Part shown: in pieces, positions 6,328-7,406 of the stretch
How positions within the stretch are numbered: the stretch's first letter is position 1
How the letters are laid out: each line of letters starts with the position of its first letter
Origin: Flavobacteriales bacterium UBA3364
GTDB taxonomy: Bacteria > Bacteroidota > Bacteroidia > Flavobacteriales_F > PHOS-HE28
DNA length: 7,406 nucleotides
Direction of reading: 5' to 3'
Assembly (NCBI GenBank): GCA_002360495.1
Contig: DEQO01000003.1
Coordinates: forward strand, 1 to 7,406
Notes under the pieces: model-generated
The model's input: only the letters and a program-made list of their open reading frames with translations
What the model was told of the DNA's origin: nothing
Database searches by the model: none
Translations under genes and position numbers: made by a program

Positions 6328-6448
6328 CCCGAGCTGCGCATAGCCATAGGCTACGCGAAACACCACACGCGTTGGGTAGCCTTGGGCTACCGCGATCAAC
6401 AGGCGTGGCGGCGTTCGCCGTAGGGCGGACGCCGTGGTGGCGGGCAAC
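6328..6448. repeat. Structured intergenic repeat, copy 2
   Basis: Positions 6334-6413 match copy 1 (2321-2400) at 67 of 80 bases. The first hairpin keeps its TAGCC/GGCTA arms while all three loop bases changed (ATA here, TGT there), and the second, GGTAGCC-TTG-GGCTACC (6375-6391), is unchanged. The right flank differs: a 12-pair hairpin replaces the short segment seen in copy 1, and both flanks then reach GGCAAC (6443-6448 here, 2409-2414 there). It starts 36 bases after the stop of the large gene. Confidence 0.8.
6408..6435. terminator. Strong GC hairpin between convergent frames, possible bidirectional terminator
   Basis: Positions 6408-6419 pair with 6424-6435 over 12 bases (two are G-U) around the loop GTAG (6420-6423). 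It lies between the stop of the large + gene (6292) and the stop of the - strand remnant (6459). There is no T tract on either side, so the terminator role is inferred from position and fold only. Confidence 0.4.
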
Positions 6449-6458
6449 ACGAGGGCCT

Positions 6459-6839
6459 CTACTCCTTCAGCACGTTGCGCACCACCCGCTCGCCATCGAT
6501 CTGCATTTCCAGCAGGTAGGTCCCGGGCGCCAGCGACCCGAGATCGAGTGCGATGGAGGAACGCACGCTGCTGGCTGCGAAAGTTCGCGTAACAAGCGAC
6601 TGGCCGGTCAAGGCACGCACCGTGCAGGTGGCCACGCCCGTCTCTTTCGCGGCCATGGTAACGCTCAAGATGGAAGTGAACGGATTGGGCGAAACCTGCA
6701 CGGAGGAATGCCCAATGCGCACGATGCCCGTCGAGATGCCGGCACCCTCGCCGGCCAGGATGGGCTCATCAGGTGTGCTGTTGTAGGCGTATTCCGGAAG
6801 ACCCAGGCTGAATAGGGTATTCGGAATGAGGAGCCTCGT
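6459..6839 (-). pseudogene. C-terminal remnant of a second T9SS cargo protein
   Basis: The - strand frame ends at TAG (6459-6461) and is open upstream to TGA stops at 6840-6842 and 6846-6848. The last 80 residues are a typical type A sorting domain: VQVSPNPFTSILSV, VRALTGQSLVTRTF, a LAPGTYLLEM strand turn and the terminal GERVVRNVLKE. About 40 residues upstream (YAYNSTPDEP, GEGAGISTG) look like a linker. The only start-like codon near the domain is a GTG at 6722 (reverse strand), which would give 87 residues with no signal peptide. A sorting domain without an export signal cannot work, so this is best read as the 3' end of a broken gene. It runs convergently with the intact cargo gene, and repeat copy 2 lies between them. 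An unrecognised frameshift in the assembly is the main alternative. Confidence 0.7.
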
Positions 6840-6842
6840 TCA

Positions 6843-7215
6843 ACATCACCCGAAGGGATCTGCATACACGCACGAACGATGGGTGGATGGCACGGAAGCC
6901 AGCCTGTACATCCCCCGGAGAAACGTGTGCATGCGCGTGAAGCAGCCTATGCTGGCGACCAATGCTGTCTGTGTCGCACCACGAAGGAGTAGGTGGTGTC
7001 GAGGTAAGGAACGGATGCCCGCACAGGACCGATCGTGTGGCTGCGCCCGAAGATGCATGTGCCCGCAAAGGAACCCACCTGCGGTGTGCGTGGATGGACC
7101 AAGGTGCATCGCCCGAGGAAGCGGGCACGTCCACAGGAAGGAGCCTTAAGGGCCACAGGAGTGTTCGCCAACAGTGCACCGGATCCTCCCTTGCCGATGC
7201 ACGGTCCAACTTTCA
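6843..7215 (-). other. Possible decayed upstream part of the T9SS remnant
   Basis: No intact gene is present. On the - strand, a frame reading DTTYSFVVR (about 6974-7000) uses GC-rich third positions and resembles a fibronectin-III strand. Dropping one base at about 6973 continues it as TDSIGRQHR in a second frame, which stays open to 6769 and overlaps the sorting-domain frame. This would fit a gene with at least two frameshifts, but similarity is too weak to prove it. The rest looks non-coding. Confidence 0.35.
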
Positions 7216-7255
7216 TTTCCGAATAAACTATTGCCTTCCGAATGGAATGCGCTAT

Positions 7256-7276
7256 AACCCTTGCCACGTAAGGGTT
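7256..7276. repeat. Hairpin with 7-pair stem
   Basis: AACCCTT (7256-7262) is perfectly complementary to AAGGGTT (7270-7276) across a 7-base loop. The + strand continues with one more T, too short for a classic terminator tract. It is 10 bases away from a larger hairpin. Confidence 0.5.
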
Positions 7277-7286
7277 TCCGCACTGT

Positions 7287-7312
7287 TCGATCATTCATTC
7301 CCGAATGATCGA
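7287..7312. repeat. Perfect 10-pair inverted repeat
   Basis: TCGATCATTC (7287-7296) and GAATGATCGA (7303-7312) are exact complements around a 6-base loop, ATTCCC. The arms are AT-rich for this window and lack a T tract, which suits a protein-binding operator or cruciform as much as an RNA hairpin. Confidence 0.6.
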
Positions 7313-7406
7313 CGCCATCCCGGAACCCTGCAGAAAAGCGCCCGTTCGACCATCCGGATCACCAAAACACGGAGTGGCCTTCCGGATCCGCCGGGCCGCG
7401 CAACAT

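Larger units (their letters stand above)
7216..7406. other. Terminal non-coding stretch with hairpins and short palindromes
   Basis: No coding frame is convincing. The first 60 bases are AT-richer than the rest of the window. TTCCGAAT occurs at 7217-7224 and 7236-7243, and TTCCCGAAT at 7298-7306. Near the end, TCCGGATC occurs at 7353-7360 and 7381-7388, each inside a small palindrome (ATCCGGAT and CGGATCCG). This could be the regulatory region of a gene beyond the window. Confidence 0.4.

Noticed and set aside
2315..6448. Composite transposon carrying the large gene between two repeat copies
   Set aside because: The copies are only about 100 bases, carry no transposase and show no target-site duplication that I could see; the two-sided placement may be coincidence for a dispersed repeat.

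Overview
The window looks like a chromosomal segment of an uncultured, GC-rich Bacteroidota, most likely a Flavobacteriales-type lineage. Two separate open segments end in type IX secretion (T9SS) type A sorting domains. The first gene belongs to a fibronectin-III family that I recall as common in this phylum. Ribosome-binding sites are weak throughout, as is usual there. The lineage assignment is inference, since no rRNA or other marker gene is present.

Layout from left to right: (1) the 3' part of a fibronectin type III protein on + (to 425), followed by a clear stem-loop terminator (482-509). (2) A relatively AT-rich stretch leading into a 60-residue ribbon-helix-helix protein on + (727-909). 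(3) A 411-base gap without a convincing gene but with two hairpins, one a 15-pair imperfect palindrome (1172-1205). (4) A 307-residue protein of unknown function on + (1321-2244), with a charged helical N-terminal half and four predicted membrane helices. (5) A gap holding a structured repeat (2315-2414). (6) A 1231-residue secreted, cysteine-rich, multidomain T9SS cargo protein on + (2597-6292), which is the centrepiece of the window. (7) A second copy of the structured repeat (6328-6448) between convergent reading frames. (8) A C-terminal T9SS remnant on - (6459-6839) without a usable start, with possible frameshifted upstream debris to about 7215. (9) A terminal stretch with two strong hairpins and no gene.

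No operon or shared pathway links these genes. The RHH protein may be a DNA-binding regulator or orphan antitoxin; no toxin-like neighbour is visible. The large secreted protein combines an N-terminal signal peptide, Ig-like modules, MopE-type metal-binding repeats, thrombospondin-3-like calcium loops and a tandem cysteine repeat, so it is probably a surface-attached or released adhesin-like or metal-binding protein. The most notable non-coding signal is the repeat that flanks it: 67 of 80 positions are identical without gaps, and the hairpin arms are conserved.
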